Source of the DNA: Albimonas sp963816545
Lineage (GTDB): Bacteria > Pseudomonadota > Alphaproteobacteria > Rhodobacterales > Rhodobacteraceae
DNA length: 64,000 nt
Direction of reading: 5' to 3'
Assembly (NCBI GenBank): GCA_963816545.1
Contig: CAWFLE010000020.1
Location: forward strand, 402,552 to 466,551
Shown: piece by piece, positions 16,989 through 28,322 of the stretch
Layout of the letters: each line of letters starts with the position of its first letter
Numbering within the stretch: position 1 is the first letter of the stretch
The notes under the pieces: generated by a model
Told to the model about the DNA's origin: nothing
Seen by the model: only the letters and a program-made list of their open reading frames with translations
The model's database searches: none
Position numbers and translations under genes: made by a program

Positions 16989-19248
16989 TTGTCCAAAGCC
17001 TCCGAAGACGCCGTCCTGTCAATCCCCGGCCTGAAGGGCCCGGTCCGCGTGGTGCGCGACCACTGGGGCATCCCCCATGTCCGCGCCGGATTCGAGGCCG
17101 ACGCCTTCCTAGTCAACGGCTGGATCCACGCGCAGGACCGCCTCTGGCAGATGGACGCCGCCCGCCGCCGCGCGGTCGGCCGCTTCGCCGAATGGGCCGG
17201 CCCCTCGGCCGCCCCGCTCGACGTCCTCTCCCGCAAGCTCGGGGTCGAGGCCGCCTCCCGCCGCGACCACGCCGCCCTCTCCGCCCGCGCCGCCGCCATG
17301 TGCGACCGCTACGCTGAAGGGGTGAACGCCTTCATCGCCTCGGGCGACCTGCCCGAGGAATACGCCCTCCTGGGCGAAACCCCCGAGCCTTGGGAGCCCT
17401 GGCACTGCGTCGCCGTCATGCGCCAGCGGGGCCTGCTGATGGGCTCGGTCTGGTTCAAGCTCTGGCGCGCCGCCGCCCTCGGGACCGTGGGTCCGGAGGG
17501 CGTGAACCTCCTGCGCTACGACGACGGCGGCACGGAGCGCTTCGTGACCCCGCAGGACCGGCAGGGCGAACGCTGGCTGGCCACGCTGAAGGACCTCGCC
17601 CCCGCCCTCTCGGCCCTGTCGGAGATGGCCGGCGCCGACGCCACCGCCGGCGGCTCCAACAACTGGGCCGTGGACGGCCGCCACACCGCCTCCGGCAGGC
17701 CAATGGTCGCCGGCGACCCGCACCGGGCGTTCGAGATCCCGGGCATGTACACCCAGCTTCACCTGACCTGCCCGGAATTCGACTGCCTCGGCTTCTCCGT
17801 CCCCGGCGTCCCCGCCTTCCCCCATTTCGGCCATACCGAGCGCGTCGCCTGGTGCGTCACCCACGCCTTCGCCGACATCCACGACCTCTACGTGGAACGC
17901 TTCGACGGCCTGTGCTACGCCACCCCCGAAGGCCCCGCCGAGGCGACCGTGACCGAGGAAACCGTCCACGTCCGCGGCGCCGACCCCGTCGCGGTCCGCT
18001 GCATCGCCACCCGCCACGGCCCCCTGATCGTGGGCGCGCCCGAGGACGGCCACGCCATCGCCCTGCGCTCCGTCCAGCTCGAACCCACCGACCACGCCCT
18101 CGACTGCCTGATCCCGATGCTGGAGGCCGGCACGGTCGCCGATTTCTACGAGGCCACCCGCGGCTGGGGCGTCATCGACCACAACCTCGTCGCCGCAGAC
18201 GTGGACGGCGCCGTCGGCGTCTCCGTCCGCGCCGTGGTCCCCCGCCGGGACCGCGTCAACGGCTGGCTCCCCGTTCCCGGCTGGACGGGCGCCCACGAAT
18301 GGGCCGGCATGATCCCGTTCGAGGACATGCCGCGCGAGGTCTCCCCCGCCTCCGGCCGCGTGGTCACCGCCAACAACCGCCCCGTCCCCGACGACTGGCC
18401 GGATTACTTCTGCACCGACTGCCATCCCACCACCCGCGCCGACCGCATCGTCGAACGGCTCGACCGCCTGACCGGCATCGAAGCCGACGACATGGTGGAC
18501 ATCCTGCGCGACACCCGTTCCGCTCGGGCGCTGGAGATCCGCGACCGCATCCTCAAAGCCCCCGCGTCCGAGGCCGCCCGCCCCCTCCAGGACGCGCTGC
18601 GCGGCTGGGACGGGCGCATGGACATGGGCCTGCTCGCGCCCTCGGTCTACTTCGTCGTCCGGCAGGAGATGACCCGCATCTTCGCCCGCCGCACCGGCCT
18701 CGCCGAGGCCGCCTCCGACCCCTTCGCCCAGGTGCCCCCCGGCATCCCGCCCGTGAACCAGCTGTGGTGGACCCTCCCCAACCTGCTGCGCGCCAACGAC
18801 GAAAGCCTCTTCCGCGGCGCCGGCTGGGACGACCTGATCGCCGAGGCGCTGGAGACCGTCGCCGCCGCCGGCCCCCTCAAGCCGTGGGGAGAGCTTCACC
18901 GCCCGGTCTTCGCCCACCCCCTCGGCGCACCTCTTCCCCGACCGCGCCGACCTCGCCCCCGCCTCCGACCCCACCGGCGGCGACGGGGACTGCGTCTGCG
19001 CCATCGGCGCCTACCCCTCCGGCGGGCCCGCGGCCACCTACGGCCCCGTCGCCCGCTACGTCTGGGACCTGTCGGACTGGGACAACTGCCGCTGGGTCGT
19101 GTTCCACGGCGCCTCCGGCCGACCCGGAGACCCGCACTACTCCGACCAGAACGCCCTCTGGGCGCGGGGCGAGCTCGCCCCCGCCCCCTATTCCCCCGCC
19201 GCCGTGGAGGCGAACGCCGTCTCCACGCTGCACCTGCGCCCCGCGTGA
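16989..19248 (+). CDS. Penicillin acylase-family (Ntn) amide hydrolase (one apparent +1 frameshift)
   Basis: About 752 residues after correction. The N-terminal segment reads IPGLKGPVRVVRDHWGIPHV and NGWIHAQDRLWQMD. The autoprocessing site is at TAGGSNNWAVDGRHT, where the Ser becomes the N-terminal nucleophile of the beta chain, followed by GDPHRAF and FPHFGHTERVAWCVTH. The frame breaks at 18924, where one extra G separates FAHPL from HLFPDRADLAPASDPTGGDG; the restored frame ends at 19248 with the family-like DNCRWVVFHGASGRPGDPHYS. No signal peptide is evident, so it may be cytoplasmic, unlike classical penicillin G acylase. TTG is chosen as start because of AAGGGAG eight bases upstream. It removes acyl groups from amides; substrate unknown. 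Confidence 0.85.
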
Positions 19249-19280
19249 CGCCCCAGAAAAAGGATGCATCGCGCGCGCTG

Positions 19281-19290
19281 TGATATATCG
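19281..19290. promoter_or_regulatory. TGATATATCG operator candidate, site 3 (before binding protein gene)
   Basis: Nine of ten bases match the TGATATATCA palindrome. It lies 32 bases after the acylase stop and 90 bases before the ABC binding-protein start. No TTGACA is visible nearby. It suggests that the transporter has its own regulated promoter in addition to read-through from the acylase gene. Confidence 0.5.
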
Positions 19291-19380
19291 TATTTCCGAC
19301 CGCGGGCCGCAGCGCCCGCGCCTCCGGCGGAACAGCCGCGTCAGACGGCCCACCGCCCCGACTCCAGCAGGGAGCTGACC

Positions 19381-20931
19381 ATGCACCTCCGCAGACTGAT
19401 CCACCCCGCCATCGCGCTCGCGGTCGCCGCCACCCTCGCCCCCGCCATCGTGCAGGCGCAGGAGCCGAAGATGGGCGGCACGCTCGTCTACGCCAACAAC
19501 TCCGGCCCCGGCGCGCTCGACCCCCAGATGTCCGCGAGCCTCGTGGAGCTGGAGGTGATCCACCACATGTACGAAGGCCTCGTCACCATCGACGAGAACT
19601 ACGACACCGCCCTGATGCTGGCCGAGAGCGTGGACGTCTCCGACGACGGCAAGACCTTCACCTTCCACCTCCGCGAAGGCGTGAAGTTCCACGACGGCTC
19701 CGAGCTGACCTCCGAGGACGTGAAGGCCACGTTCGAACGCTACGCCCGCATCTCTCCCAACGCCGGCGCCCTCTCGGACGTCGCCAGCTACGAGACGCCG
19801 GACGACTACACCTTCGTGGTCAACCTCAACGAGACCAACGCCGTCTTCGTGGACGTGCTCAAGACGCCCGTCTACCCCTTCGTGATCCTGCCCGCCGAGC
19901 AGAAGGACGTTGAGCCCCGCCAGATCGACCCCGTCGGCACCGGCCCCTACAAGCTCGGCGAGTGGGTGAAGGACTCCCACCTCGTGATCGAGCGGTTCGA
20001 CGACTACGTCGCCGACGACCGCCCCGGCCCCAACGGCTACGCCGGCCACAAGACCGCCTATCTCGACGCGATCCGCTACAACTTCGTGCCCGAGGCCAAC
20101 GCCCGCGTCGCCGCCATGCAGACCGGCGAGGCCGACACCACCACCGCCCTGCCCGACGAACTGCTCGCCCGCCTCGAGACCGAGCCGAACATCGAGCCGG
20201 TCACGATCTTCCCCTACTGCCAGCAGTACCTGATCGTGCACTCCCAGCAGGCGCCCACCGACAAGGAGAAGGTCCGCCAGGCCATCCGCACCGCCACCGG
20301 GGTCGAGGACATGATCGCCGTGACGGGGGGCAACGGCCGGCTGAACCACTCGATGGTCTATCCGGGCGGCGCCTACTACCAGGGCGACGCGATGGCGAAA
20401 TACTACAACCAGAACGACCCCGAGGCCGCCAAGGCCCTGCTTGAGGAGGCGGGCTACGACGGCGAGGAGATCGTCCTCCAGACCAACACCAACTACGACT
20501 ACATGCGCGACTCGATCCTCGTGCTGGCCGAACAGCTCGAGGCCGCCGGCATGAACGTGAAGATCGACATCACCGACTGGACCACCAACGCCTCGAACAT
20601 GCAGCAGGGCACGGGCGGCTGGAACGTCTCCACCACCTCGTTCTGCTCCAACCCGCTGCTGGGGCCGCAGCAGTGGCAGACGATGATCTACAACTTCCCG
20701 CATGTGGAAGGCGACGCGACCCTCGATGAGGCCTACAAGAAGTTCTACACGTCCCTCGACCTCGAGGACCGCAAGGACGCCTGGAACACCATCGAGAACC
20801 AGGTGCTGTCGCAGGCCTACATGATCAAGGTGCAGGATCGCGGCTCGAACCGCGCCTACAACTCCGAAAAGGTCCAGGGCTTCCGGAAGTATTACATGAA
20901 CCACTTCTGGGACGTCTGGCTGGCCGACTGA
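19381..20931 (+). CDS. ABC transporter substrate-binding protein, family 5 (peptide/opine type), system 1
   Basis: 516 residues with a Sec signal peptide (HLRRLIHPAIALAVAATLAP, likely cleaved after VQAQA-like small residues near 28). The family-5 signature region is present: DVSDDGKTFTFHLREGVKFH, then GSELTSEDVKATFERY and VGTGPYKLGEW. Family-5 proteins bind oligopeptides, nickel chelates, opines or sugars in the periplasm. AGGGAG lies before the ATG. Permease and ATPase genes follow on the same strand. An intrinsic terminator right after this gene would make the binding protein more abundant than the membrane parts, as is typical. Confidence 0.92.
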   Translation: MHLRRLIHPAIALAVAATLAPAIVQAQEPKMGGTLVYANNSGPGALDPQMSASLVELEVIHHMYEGLVTIDENYDTALMLAESVDVSDDGKTFTFHLREGVKFHDGSELTSEDVKATFERYARISPNAGALSDVASYETPDDYTFVVNLNETNAVFVDVLKTPVYPFVILPAEQKDVEPRQIDPVGTGPYKLGEWVKDSHLVIERFDDYVADDRPGPNGYAGHKTAYLDAIRYNFVPEANARVAAMQTGEADTTTALPDELLARLETEPNIEPVTIFPYCQQYLIVHSQQAPTDKEKVRQAIRTATGVEDMIAVTGGNGRLNHSMVYPGGAYYQGDAMAKYYNQNDPEAAKALLEEAGYDGEEIVLQTNTNYDYMRDSILVLAEQLEAAGMNVKIDITDWTTNASNMQQGTGGWNVSTTSFCSNPLLGPQQWQTMIYNFPHVEGDATLDEAYKKFYTSLDLEDRKDAWNTIENQVLSQAYMIKVQDRGSNRAYNSEKVQGFRKYYMNHFWDVWLAD

Positions 20932-20973
20932 ACCCTGTCGGAGGGGGCGCGTCCGCGCGCCCGCGCCGACCTT

Positions 20974-21000
20974 GCGGAGGGCTCCGGCCCTCCGCCTTTT
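20974..21000 (+). terminator. Intrinsic terminator/attenuator between binding protein and permease
   Basis: GCGGAGGGC and GCCCTCCGC form a perfect 9-bp stem with a TCCG tetraloop, followed by CTTTT. It sits 43 bases after the binding-protein stop and 17 bases before the permease start, so it probably attenuates rather than stops transcription of the downstream genes. Confidence 0.75.
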
Positions 21001-21016
21001 CACTTCGGAAGCGTGA

Positions 21017-21954
<938 letters not shown>

Positions 21955-21962
<8 letters not shown>

Positions 21963-22855
21963 GGCCGCCCTCGTCCAGGCCCCGCCCGAGGCGGCGGGCG
22001 CCCCCGCCCCCCGCTCGCCGTGGCGGATCACGCTGCGCCGCCTGCGCCGCCACCGCTCCTTCCGCATAGGCGCGATCATCATGATCGTGATCGTGGGCCT
22101 GGCGCTGCTCGCGCCGCTGATCACCGACGGCGATCCCAACGGCATGTCGATCCGCAACCGCTTCTCGCCGCCCACCTGGGCCTTCCCGTTCGGCGCCGAC
22201 AAGTTCGGACGGGACATCTTCACCCGGGTCCTCTACGGCGCGCAGCTTTCGCTGATGATCGGGCTCTCGGTCTCCATCCTCGCGGCCATCGGGGGCGCCA
22301 TCGTGGGCATGGCCGCCGCGTGGTTCCGCCCGCTCGAACTCGCTCCTGATGCGGATGATGGACGCGCTGCTGGCCTTCCCCGCCATCCTGCTCGCCATCG
22401 GCATCAACGCGGCGCTCGGGCCCCAGATCTCCTCGGTCATCATCGCGCTCGCCTCCGCCTACGTCCCCCGCTGCGCCCGCATCGTGCGCGCCTCGGCGCT
22501 GGTGATCCGCGAGGCGGACTACGTGGACGCCGCCCGCGTCTCCGGCGCCTCCGGCTTCCGCATCATCCGCAAGCACATCCTGCCCAACTGCCTCGCGCCC
22601 CTGCTGGTGACGCTGACCTTCATCTTCGCCTACGCCATCCTGGCCGAGGCCGCGCTCAGCTTCCTCGGCATCGGCCCGCCGCCGCCCCACCCCTCCTGGG
22701 GCAACATCGTGGCCGAGGGGCGCGACTACTCGGTCGAGGCATGGTGGATCATGCTCTTCCCCGGCCTCGCCATCTCGCTCTCGGCGCTGGGGATGAACCT
22801 GCTGGGCGACGGCCTGCGCGACGTGCTCGACCCCCGCCTGAAGATCGAGGGATGA
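21955..22855 (+). CDS. ABC transporter permease, OppC/DppC type, system 1 (one apparent +1 frameshift)
   Basis: Begins MTEAALVQAPPEAAG with the typical OppC N-terminal cytoplasmic tail, first helix IIMIVIVGLALLAPLI, and FGADKFGRDIFTRVLYGAQL. The extra A at 22337-22338 breaks the frame before LLMRMMDALLAFPAILLAIG. The EAA loop is YVDAARVSGASGFRIIRKHI and the family end is GMNLLGDGLRDVLDPRL. About 299 residues when corrected. It overlaps the ATPase gene by four bases (22852-22855), which supports one complex. Confidence 0.87.
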
Positions 22856-23841
22856 CCATGGCGAACCTCCTCGAAGTCCAGGACCTCTCGGTCGAGTTCC
22901 GCGGCGACGACGGCTGGCTGCACGCGGTGGACGGCGTCAGCTTCGACGTCCCCCCCAACGCCTCGCTGGGCATCGTGGGCGAGAGCGGCTCCGGCAAGTC
23001 CGTCTCCGCCCTCTCGATCCTGCGCCTGCACGCGAAGCGCAACACCCGGATCTCGGGGAAGATCCTGTTCGAGGGCCGGGACCTCCTGACCCTCCCCGAG
23101 CGGGACCTGCGCCGCGTCCGCGGCAAGGACATCGCCATGGTGTTCCAGGACCCGATGCATTCGCTCAACCCGGTCCTGACCATCTCCGACCAGATCGGCG
23201 AGACGCTGCGCATCCACCAGGGCCTCGACGGCCGCGCCGCCCGCGCCCGGGCGGTGGAGCTTCTGGACCTCGTGCGCATCCCCGACGCCGCGCGGCGGGT
23301 GGACGAATACCCCCACCGCCTCTCGGGCGGGCAGCGCCAGCGGGTGATGATCGCCATCGCCATCGCCTGCCGCCCGAAGCTCCTGATCGCGGATGAGCCG
23401 ACCACGGCGCTGGACGTGACCATTCAGGCCCAGATCCTCGACCTGCTGCGCGACCTGAGGGACGAGATCGGGATGTCGGTGATCCTGATCTCCCACGACC
23501 TCGGCCTGGTGGCCGAGTTCGCCGAGCGGGTGATGGTGATGTATGCCGGCGAGATGGTGGAGCACGCCCCCTCCGAGGCCCTGTTCCACCGCCCCGTCCA
23601 CCCCTACGCCGAGGGTCTCCTGTCGGCGATCCCCAACGTGGACGCGGACTCGGACCGCCTCGCCACCATCCCCGGCACGATCCCGGAACCCGGCCGCCGC
23701 CCCGAGGCCTGCCGCTTCGCCCCCCGCTGCCCCTACGCGGAACCCTCCTGCCGCCGCCGGCACCCCCCCGTCCTGCGCGTGACCGAGGGCCACCACGTCC
23801 GCTGCCCGGTCCGCATCCCCGAACCCGCGGAGGTCCGGTGA
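22852..23841 (+). CDS. ABC transporter ATP-binding protein, OppD/DppD type, system 1
   Basis: 329 residues with Walker A in GIVGESGSGKSVSALSILRL, Q-loop MVFQDPMHSLNPVL, signature LSGGQRQRVMIAIA, Walker B LLIADEPTTALD and switch His in ILISHDLGLV. The C-terminal oligopeptide-transporter extension has the Cys pattern ACRFAPRCPYAEPSCRR, which in this family can hold a 4Fe-4S cluster. ATG at 22852 overlaps the permease stop; a second ATG at 22858 is also possible. It energises uptake together with the second ATPase at 24146. Confidence 0.93.
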   Translation: MTMANLLEVQDLSVEFRGDDGWLHAVDGVSFDVPPNASLGIVGESGSGKSVSALSILRLHAKRNTRISGKILFEGRDLLTLPERDLRRVRGKDIAMVFQDPMHSLNPVLTISDQIGETLRIHQGLDGRAARARAVELLDLVRIPDAARRVDEYPHRLSGGQRQRVMIAIAIACRPKLLIADEPTTALDVTIQAQILDLLRDLRDEIGMSVILISHDLGLVAEFAERVMVMYAGEMVEHAPSEALFHRPVHPYAEGLLSAIPNVDADSDRLATIPGTIPEPGRRPEACRFAPRCPYAEPSCRRRHPPVLRVTEGHHVRCPVRIPEPAEVR

Positions 23842-24145
23842 CGCTCCGCCCCAGCCCTTGCGCGCCCGGTGGACCGGGTTCTCCCGCCCGTCGGCGTCGC
23901 CCGGCTGCGCCGGCCTCGCCTCCCGTTGGGCGCAGGCGCCCTGCGGGCGGGCTCACGCGGGCGGCCGGGGGGAGGCGCCCGGATCGCGGAACGCGCATCC
24001 GCGGGGCCGAGGGGGCTCGATGCCCCCGAGGATCCGCCCCCCTTCGGAACGACGCGCACCCCGCGCAGCCGTCCGGACGCCCCACACGCGTCCGCCCCCG
24101 GCCCGCCGCCCCCAACCCCACCCGCGTCCAGCTCGCGGAGGCCCT
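23842..24145. repeat. Intergenic GC-rich repeat (inverted copy of the 111-bp family)
   Basis: No gene. Around 23905-24005 the sequence is, on the minus strand, a diverged copy of the unit repeated in tandem at 27900-28200: it shares GATGCGCGTTCCGCGATC, GCCCGCAGGGCGCCTGCGCC and ACGGGAGGCGAGGC. It splits two ATPase genes that would normally overlap, so it is an insertion into the transporter operon. Confidence 0.55.
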
Positions 24146-25135
24146 ATGAACGCGCTCGTCCCCCCGCCCCTGGTCGCCGCCGACCCCATCGTCGAGGTCT
24201 CGCGCCTCTCCCGCCATTTCGACGCCGGCCGCGCGCCCGGCGGCGGACGCGCCGTACTGCGCGCCGTGGACGACGTCTCGTTCCAGGTGGGGCGGGAGGA
24301 AACGCTGGGCCTCGTCGGCGAAAGCGGCTCGGGCAAGTCCACCATCGGCCGGATGCTGGTGGGGCTGCTGCCCGTCACCTCGGGCGAGGTGAAGCTTTTC
24401 GGCGAGACGATCACCGGCCCCCGCGGCAGGCGCGGCCTCAACGCCGTGCGCCGGCGGCTGAACTTCGTGTTCCAGGACCCCCACGCCTCGCTGAACCCCA
24501 GGATGCGCGTGGGCGAGGCCATCGCCGAGCCCATGGACATCGCCGGCGGCTGGTCGCGGAAGGACCGTGCCGACCGGGTGGCCGAGCTGCTGGAGCTGGT
24601 GGGCCTGTCCAGGACCTTCGCCGCCCGCTTCCCGCACGAGTTCTCGGGCGGGCAGCGCCAGCGCATCGTGATCGCGCGCGCGCTGGCGCTGAACCCGGAC
24701 TTCATCGTCTGCGACGAAGCGGTGGCCTCGCTCGACGTCTCGATGCAGGCGCAGATCGTGAACCTGCTGAAGGACCTGCAGGACCGGCTGGGGCTGAGCT
24801 ACCTGTTCATCGCCCATGACCTGGCGGTGGTGCGCTCCGTCTCCCGCCGCGTGGCGGTGCTTTATGCCGGCAAGATCGTGGAGGTGGCGGAGCGTCGGGA
24901 CCTCTACCGCGAGCCGAAGCATCCCTACACCCAGGCGCTTCTGGCCGCGGTGCCGCGGGCGCAGGTGGGCCGTCGCCGGCCCCCGATCACGGGCGAGATC
25001 CTGTCGGCCCTGAACCGCCCCAAGGGGTGCAATCTCTGCCCTCGCTGCCCCCACGCCATGCCCGTGTGCAAGGACGTGGAGCCGGAGCTGCGCGAGGTCT
25101 CCCCCGGCCAGTTCGCCGCCTGCCATCTCTACTGA
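24146..25135 (+). CDS. ABC transporter ATP-binding protein, OppF/DppF type, system 1
   Basis: 329 residues starting MNALVPPPLVAADPIVEV with CGGAGG nine bases upstream. Walker A is GLVGESGSGKSTIGRMLVGL, signature FSGGQRQRIVIARALAL, Walker B FIVCDEAVASLDVSM, switch YLFIAHDLAVVRSVS. The C-terminal OppF extension carries the Cys residues CNLCPRCPHAMPVC. It completes the five-component importer. Eight bases separate its stop from the amidase gene, so the amidase is co-transcribed with the transporter. Confidence 0.93.
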   Translation: MNALVPPPLVAADPIVEVSRLSRHFDAGRAPGGGRAVLRAVDDVSFQVGREETLGLVGESGSGKSTIGRMLVGLLPVTSGEVKLFGETITGPRGRRGLNAVRRRLNFVFQDPHASLNPRMRVGEAIAEPMDIAGGWSRKDRADRVAELLELVGLSRTFAARFPHEFSGGQRQRIVIARALALNPDFIVCDEAVASLDVSMQAQIVNLLKDLQDRLGLSYLFIAHDLAVVRSVSRRVAVLYAGKIVEVAERRDLYREPKHPYTQALLAAVPRAQVGRRRPPITGEILSALNRPKGCNLCPRCPHAMPVCKDVEPELREVSPGQFAACHLY

Positions 25136-25143
25136 GGAACCTC

Positions 25144-26575
25144 ATGTCCGAAGACCTGCTGTTCATGCCGGCGACCGAGGCCGCCGCCCGCATCCGCCGC
25201 CGCGACCTGTCGCCGGTGGAGTATCTGGAGGCGGTGCTGGCCAACGCCGAGGCGCAGCAGCCGCGCCTCAACCCCTTCGTGACGATCTGCGCCGACCGCG
25301 CGCGGGAGGAGGCGAAGGCGGCCGAGCAGGCGGTGATCGACGGCAAGCCGCTGGGGCCCCTGCACGGCGTGCCGGTGCATGTGAAGGACCTGTTTCCCGA
25401 CCGAGGGCATCCGCACCACGATGGGCTCGGCCATCTACGCCGACAACGTGCCGGAGAAGGACGACATCCTGGTGACCCGCCTGCGGGACGCCGGCGCGGT
25501 GATCTTCGCCAAGACCACCACGCCCGAGTTCGGCCACAAGGGGCTGACCGACGGCCCGGCCTTCGGGACCACGCGCAATCCGTGGGATCTGAGCCGGGGG
25601 GCGGGGGGGTCCTCGGGCGGGGCGGCGGCGGCTGTCGCCTCGGGCTGCGGCCCGCTGGGGCTGGGGACGGACGGGGCCGGGTCGGTGCGCATCCCGGCCG
25701 CCTATTGCGGGCTGGTGGGGCACAAGCCGACCTCGGGCGCCGTGCCGTTCGAGGAGGCGATCGACGCCTTCTTCTCCTACGCCGCCGCGGGGCCGCTGTC
25801 CCGGACGGTGGCGGATGCGGCCCTGATGCACGGGACGCTGGTCGGCCCCTGCGACGCGGACCCGTGGTCCCTGACCGCGCCCCCGTTCGAGCGGATGCGG
25901 GCGAAGTGGGTCTCGGACGACCTCCATGGGCTTCGGATCGGCTGGATTCCGCGCATGGCCAACCGGCTGGTGGCGCGCGATGTGGAGGCGAACACGAAGG
26001 CGGTGCTCGACCTCTACGCCGCGCGGGGCGCCGAGATCGAGGAGGTCACGGACCCCATCGACTGGATCGAGCAGCCCGGCCGGGTCATGTACCAGGCCAA
26101 CATCGCGGTGGCCTTCGGCAAGTACGTGGAGCGGTGGGGCAACCGGATGGACCCGGTGCTGCTGGCCTTCATCGAGTGGGGGAAGCGGTTCACGGTGGCC
26201 GACTACCGCTCCGCGCAATACGCCCGCACCCGGCTGTTCCGCACCGTGCAGGGGCTGTTCCGGCGCTATGACCTGATCCTGTCGCCCTCCTTGACCCGGA
26301 CCGCCCTGCCCGCCGATTTCGACGGGGCGCACGGGCAGGTGATGGTGGACGGAGAGCCCAACGGGATCACGCGCGAGGGGATGTCGCCCTACGCCTATCC
26401 GTTCAACCTGACAGGGCATCCCTCGCTGGCCGTGCCGTCGGGGTGGGGGGAGGACGGGCTGCCGACCTCGGTGCAGCTCACCGGCCCGTGGCATTCGGAC
26501 CTGGACCTGTTCCGGCTTGCCTCGGCGATCGAGACCGAGCGGCCCTGGGCGCAGAGGCGGCCGCCGCTGGCGTGA
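25144..26575 (+). CDS. Amidase-signature-family amide hydrolase (one apparent +1 frameshift)
   Basis: Reads MSEDLLFMPATEAAARIRRR and GPLHGVPVHVKDLF, where the Lys is the first catalytic residue. An extra T at 25393-25395 breaks the frame; restored, it continues PTEGIRTTMGSAIYADNV. The Gly/Ser signature GAGGSSGGAAAAVASGCGPL holds the cis-Ser, and GLGTDGAGSVRIPAAYCGLV carries the nucleophilic Ser. Restored length is about 476 residues. The family hydrolyses carboxamides to acid and ammonia (GatA, urea-amidolyase relatives). Its place at the end of an ABC operon makes the imported compound or an intermediate its likely substrate. Confidence 0.87.
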
Positions 26576-26593
26576 GCGGGGGCCTGCGGATAT

Positions 26594-26609
26594 TTTTCGC
26601 ATGCGAAAA
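26594..26609. promoter_or_regulatory. Perfect 16-bp palindrome between convergent genes
   Basis: TTTTCGCATGCGAAAA is fully self-complementary and AT-rich at the ends, 19 bases after the amidase stop. T-tract on the left and A-tract on the right are the reverse of a bidirectional terminator. Both neighbouring genes point towards it, so what it would regulate is unclear; a 21-codon frame starts at 26638. Confidence 0.4.
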
Positions 26610-26725
26610 GGTAGCCGGGGCGGGGACGGTCTTGTCTATGGAAGGCGATCTGTTTCCCTTGAACCCTGCACAAGCTGTTGATGTTCATAGCTTCGGGGAC
26701 TGAAGGGGGCGTCCCGCCGGGGGGA

Positions 26726-27730
<1,005 letters not shown>

Positions 27731-27849
27731 CGGGGGGCCTCGGGGCGGGGACGCGGGGCGGGGGGAGCGGCAGGGAGGGGCGGCGGGCGCCTGCGCCATC
27801 CCCCGAGGGGGGCGGGTCCGAGGGGGCGTCGAACCCCGTCGGACCCGCG

Positions 27850-28200
27850 GATACGCCTCCGGCGATCCGGGCGCCTGGCCCTCGCCACCTGCGCAAGCCC
27901 GCCCGCAGGGCGCCTGCGCCGGACAGGCGGCGAGGCCCGGCGCCAGCGGGGGTGAAGGCGGATGCGCGTTCCGCGATCCCGGCGCCCGGCCCCGGCCCCC
28001 CGCGTCAGCCCCCCCGCAGGGCGCGCGCGCCGAACAGGAGGCGAGGCCAGGCGCCAGCGGGGGGGAAGGCGGATGCGCGCTCCGCGATCCCGGCGCCTGG
28101 CCATGGCCGCCCGCGCAAGCCCGCCCGCAGGGCGCCCTCCCCAGACGGGAGGCGAGGCCCCGCGCCAGCGGGGGCGAAGGCGACGGGCGGGAGAACCCGG
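27850..28200. repeat. Tandem 111-bp GC-rich repeat, about three and a half copies
   Basis: Units begin with CCCGCAGGGCG at about 27901, 28012 and 28123, exactly 111 bases apart, and share GAGGCGAGGC, GGCGCCAGCGGGGG, GAAGGCGGATGCGCG and CCGCGATCCCGGCGCC. A partial unit precedes 27901. The period is a multiple of three, which keeps frames open on both strands, but none of the translations looks like a protein. The whole spacer 27731-28322 has no gene. A single inverted copy is at 23905-24005. Confidence 0.75.
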
Positions 28201-28322
28201 GGAACCGGGGGCGGAGGGCGCCGCGCGGGGCGGCGCCGCTCCGGCCCTTCCCCGCAGGCTGGGGAGGAAGGCGCGAGGGCGGCTGGCGAAGCGTGGTTCG
28301 GCGGCGGTGGGGGCGCGGGGCG

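Noticed and set aside
17109..19004. Long minus-strand frame antisense to the acylase gene
   Set aside because: Gly/Val/Asp-biased shadow translation without motifs; the plus-strand acylase explains the codon pattern.
27850..28200. CRISPR array
   Set aside because: The repeats are 111 bp, contiguous and diverged, without unique spacers; no cas genes are present.
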